From Desulforhopalus singaporensis (GTDB taxonomy: Bacteria > Desulfobacterota > Desulfobulbia > Desulfobulbales > Desulfocapsaceae), in NCBI RefSeq assembly GCF_900104445.1, contig NZ_FNJI01000021.1:1-64000 (forward strand): DNA of 64,000 bases, given 5' to 3'. Of the stretch, positions 62,760 to 64,000 are shown piece after piece. A program made the translations under genes and the position numbers. The notes below the pieces were generated by a model, which had not been told where the DNA came from, searched no databases, and saw only the letters and a program-made list of their open reading frames with translations. Positions within the stretch are counted from its first letter, which is position 1. Every line of letters starts with the position of its first letter.

Positions 62760-63854
62760 ATGTCATTTGTACCGGTTATCGGGAAATCGATAAAAAAGCA
62801 GCTCGAAGACAGAGAAGAAGAGATCCTTTCACCGTTTGCAACCCTCAATAAAAACTCCTTCGGCCGGAAGGTTGAAGAGCAGGAAGAGATCGAGGATCTG
62901 CGTCTGCCGTTTCAGCGCGATCGTGATCGTATCACCCATTCCAAAACGTTCAGACGGTTAAAGCACAAAACCCAGGTCTTTCTTTCCCCCACCGGGGATC
63001 ACTATCGAACCAGGCTTACCCATGTGCTAGAAGTCTCACAGATAGCGCGAACCATTGCCTCTGCACTCTGTCTCAACGAGCCGTTGACCGAAGCCATAGC
63101 CCTCGGTCACGACCTGGGACATACGCCTTTTGGCCACGCCGGGGAAGCGACGCTTAATGAATTGCACCCAAGAGGGTTCAGGCATTACGTGCACAGCTTG
63201 CGGGTTGTCGATTTTCTTGAAAATGATGGCAAGGGCCTCAATCTCTCTTTCGAGGTGCGCAACGGGATCGTCCGCCACTCAAAGGGGAGGTCTGATATTC
63301 TGCCGAAAAACAGATCGGAGATCGCCGTGACCCTTGAAGGCCAGGTGGTGCGTCTGGCGGACATAATCGCCTATGTGAATCATGACCTCGATGATGCCCT
63401 GAGGGCAGGTATCATAGAGGAAAAAGAGCTCCCGGCAAAGATCAGGAAAGTGGTGGGCGAGCGGCACTCCAAACGTATCGGGGCAATGGTAAGGGATCTC
63501 ATCGTTGAAACGTTGACGGCGGATGACGGCCATATTCATATCAGTGACCGGATGCTTGAGGCGATAACCGAGCTGCGTACGTTTCTTTATGACAACGTCT
63601 ATACGTTCTACCGGGTCCATAACGAGTTTGTCAAAGCCCAGAGAATAATCAGAGATTTATACAATTATTTTCTGGAAAACGGCCTGGTCGGCATTGTGTC
63701 CGGCAGATGGGAGGATAATGTCGACAGGGAAAACTGGCATGACGAACGGACAGCGCACCGGAGGGTCTGTGACTATGTTGCCGGTATGACCGACAGGTAC
63801 GCGCTGTCGGTATACCATAAAATATTTCTTCCTGAACCGTGGAGCGTCAGGTGA
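62760..63854 (+). CDS. dGTPase-like deoxynucleotide triphosphohydrolase (HD superfamily)
   Basis: A 364-residue HD-domain enzyme. RITHSKTFRRLKHKTQVF and HYRTRLTHVLEVSQIAR (first HD histidine) are followed by EAIALGHDLGHTPFGHAGE (HD pair) and VRLADIIAYVNHDLDDA (distal Asp). These define the dNTPase/dGTPase family, which cleaves dNTPs to nucleoside and triphosphate. The length is that of the short dGTPase-like form. The ribosome binding site is weak (AAAGA). Confidence 0.92.
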   Translation: MSFVPVIGKSIKKQLEDREEEILSPFATLNKNSFGRKVEEQEEIEDLRLPFQRDRDRITHSKTFRRLKHKTQVFLSPTGDHYRTRLTHVLEVSQIARTIASALCLNEPLTEAIALGHDLGHTPFGHAGEATLNELHPRGFRHYVHSLRVVDFLENDGKGLNLSFEVRNGIVRHSKGRSDILPKNRSEIAVTLEGQVVRLADIIAYVNHDLDDALRAGIIEEKELPAKIRKVVGERHSKRIGAMVRDLIVETLTADDGHIHISDRMLEAITELRTFLYDNVYTFYRVHNEFVKAQRIIRDLYNYFLENGLVGIVSGRWEDNVDRENWHDERTAHRRVCDYVAGMTDRYALSVYHKIFLPEPWSVR

Positions 63855-63891
63855 CAGCGGCTGTCCTGCCCCCGCCTCTTATCCTCTTTTT

Positions 63892-63907
63892 ACCCTAAAA
63901 TTAGGGT
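63892..63907. terminator. Short dyad ACCCTAA-AA-TTAGGGT after the dNTPase gene
   Basis: A 7-base perfect stem with a two-base loop lies 38 bases after the stop. It is preceded, not followed, by a T-run, so it would work better as a terminator for transcription from the other side. Confidence 0.3.
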
Positions 63908-64000
63908 GTCGGCCATTTTCTGTTGAATTCGGCGTGGTTCGTAGTTACTTTCACTGCCAACATTGATCAATAAGCGGGCGGTATTCTCAAACAATAAAAA

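Noticed and set aside
1-64000. CRISPR arrays, rRNA genes and prophage
   Set aside because: No regularly spaced direct repeats, no rRNA core sequences and no phage structural or integrase genes were seen by eye.

Overview
The window reads as a chromosomal segment of a strictly or facultatively anaerobic Gram-negative bacterium, most likely a sulfate-reducing or sulfur-disproportionating Desulfobacterota (Desulfobulbales-like). This is inferred from gene content, not from a marker-gene search. Supporting content includes a complete Na+-translocating NADH:quinone oxidoreductase operon, an NADH-dependent persulfide/CoA-disulfide reductase with a rhodanese domain, DASS and NhaD sodium-coupled transporters surrounded by response regulators, an AccA-AccD fusion, families linked to selenium metabolism, and one probable selenocysteine protein.

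Layout. 1-1.05 kb holds mobile-element and Rhs debris. 1.5-4.8 kb carries a persulfide reductase and an aldehyde dehydrogenase. 5.0-11.4 kb is one tightly overlapping minus-strand operon: a YnjBCD-type ABC importer followed by an APH-fold phosphotransferase and two small glycosyltransferase-type enzymes (TIGR04282 and TIGR04283 families). 11.5-19.5 kb is a dense signalling island with a PAS/AAA+ sigma-54 activator, a NifX-like protein, a Cache-type histidine kinase, a degenerate kinase, three free receivers, a cytidylate-kinase-like/receiver fusion and a CBS protein. It abuts the DASS anion transporter and the NhaD antiporter (19.5-22.5 kb), each ending in a clear hairpin. 22.6-26.3 kb encodes the acetyl-CoA carboxylase parts. 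26.7-30.4 kb has corC-lnt-prfB, with prfB carrying the classical programmed +1 frameshift.

30.4-37.6 kb is apbE-nqrABCDEF-nqrM on the minus strand. A structured and decayed stretch follows (37.7-38.9 kb, with a broken FAD oxidoreductase), then a cysteine-less AhpD-like protein and an RND efflux operon (39.7-45.2 kb). 45.2-51 kb is a run of single-gene units: NudC, a receiver with a zinc ribbon, a stand-alone Lrp/AsnC ligand domain, a macro-domain protein, a DsbA/FrnE-like protein whose active-site cysteine is encoded by an in-frame UGA, a class I glutamine amidotransferase, small proteins and TrmO. 51.3-61.3 kb is an envelope/polysaccharide module (DUF2142-like membrane protein, secreted beta-propeller/LamG protein, MBOAT O-acyltransferase and two AlgJ/AlgX-like SGNH proteins) interrupted by a minus-strand MetY-type PLP enzyme. 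61.3-63.9 kb has Ogt, Tpx and a dNTP triphosphohydrolase.

The most rewarding item is the selenoprotein at 48161-48790. Its frame is continuous except for one UGA at the first position of a U-P-Y-C motif, and a bacterial-SECIS-like hairpin lies immediately downstream. No rRNA, convincing tRNA or CRISPR array was seen.
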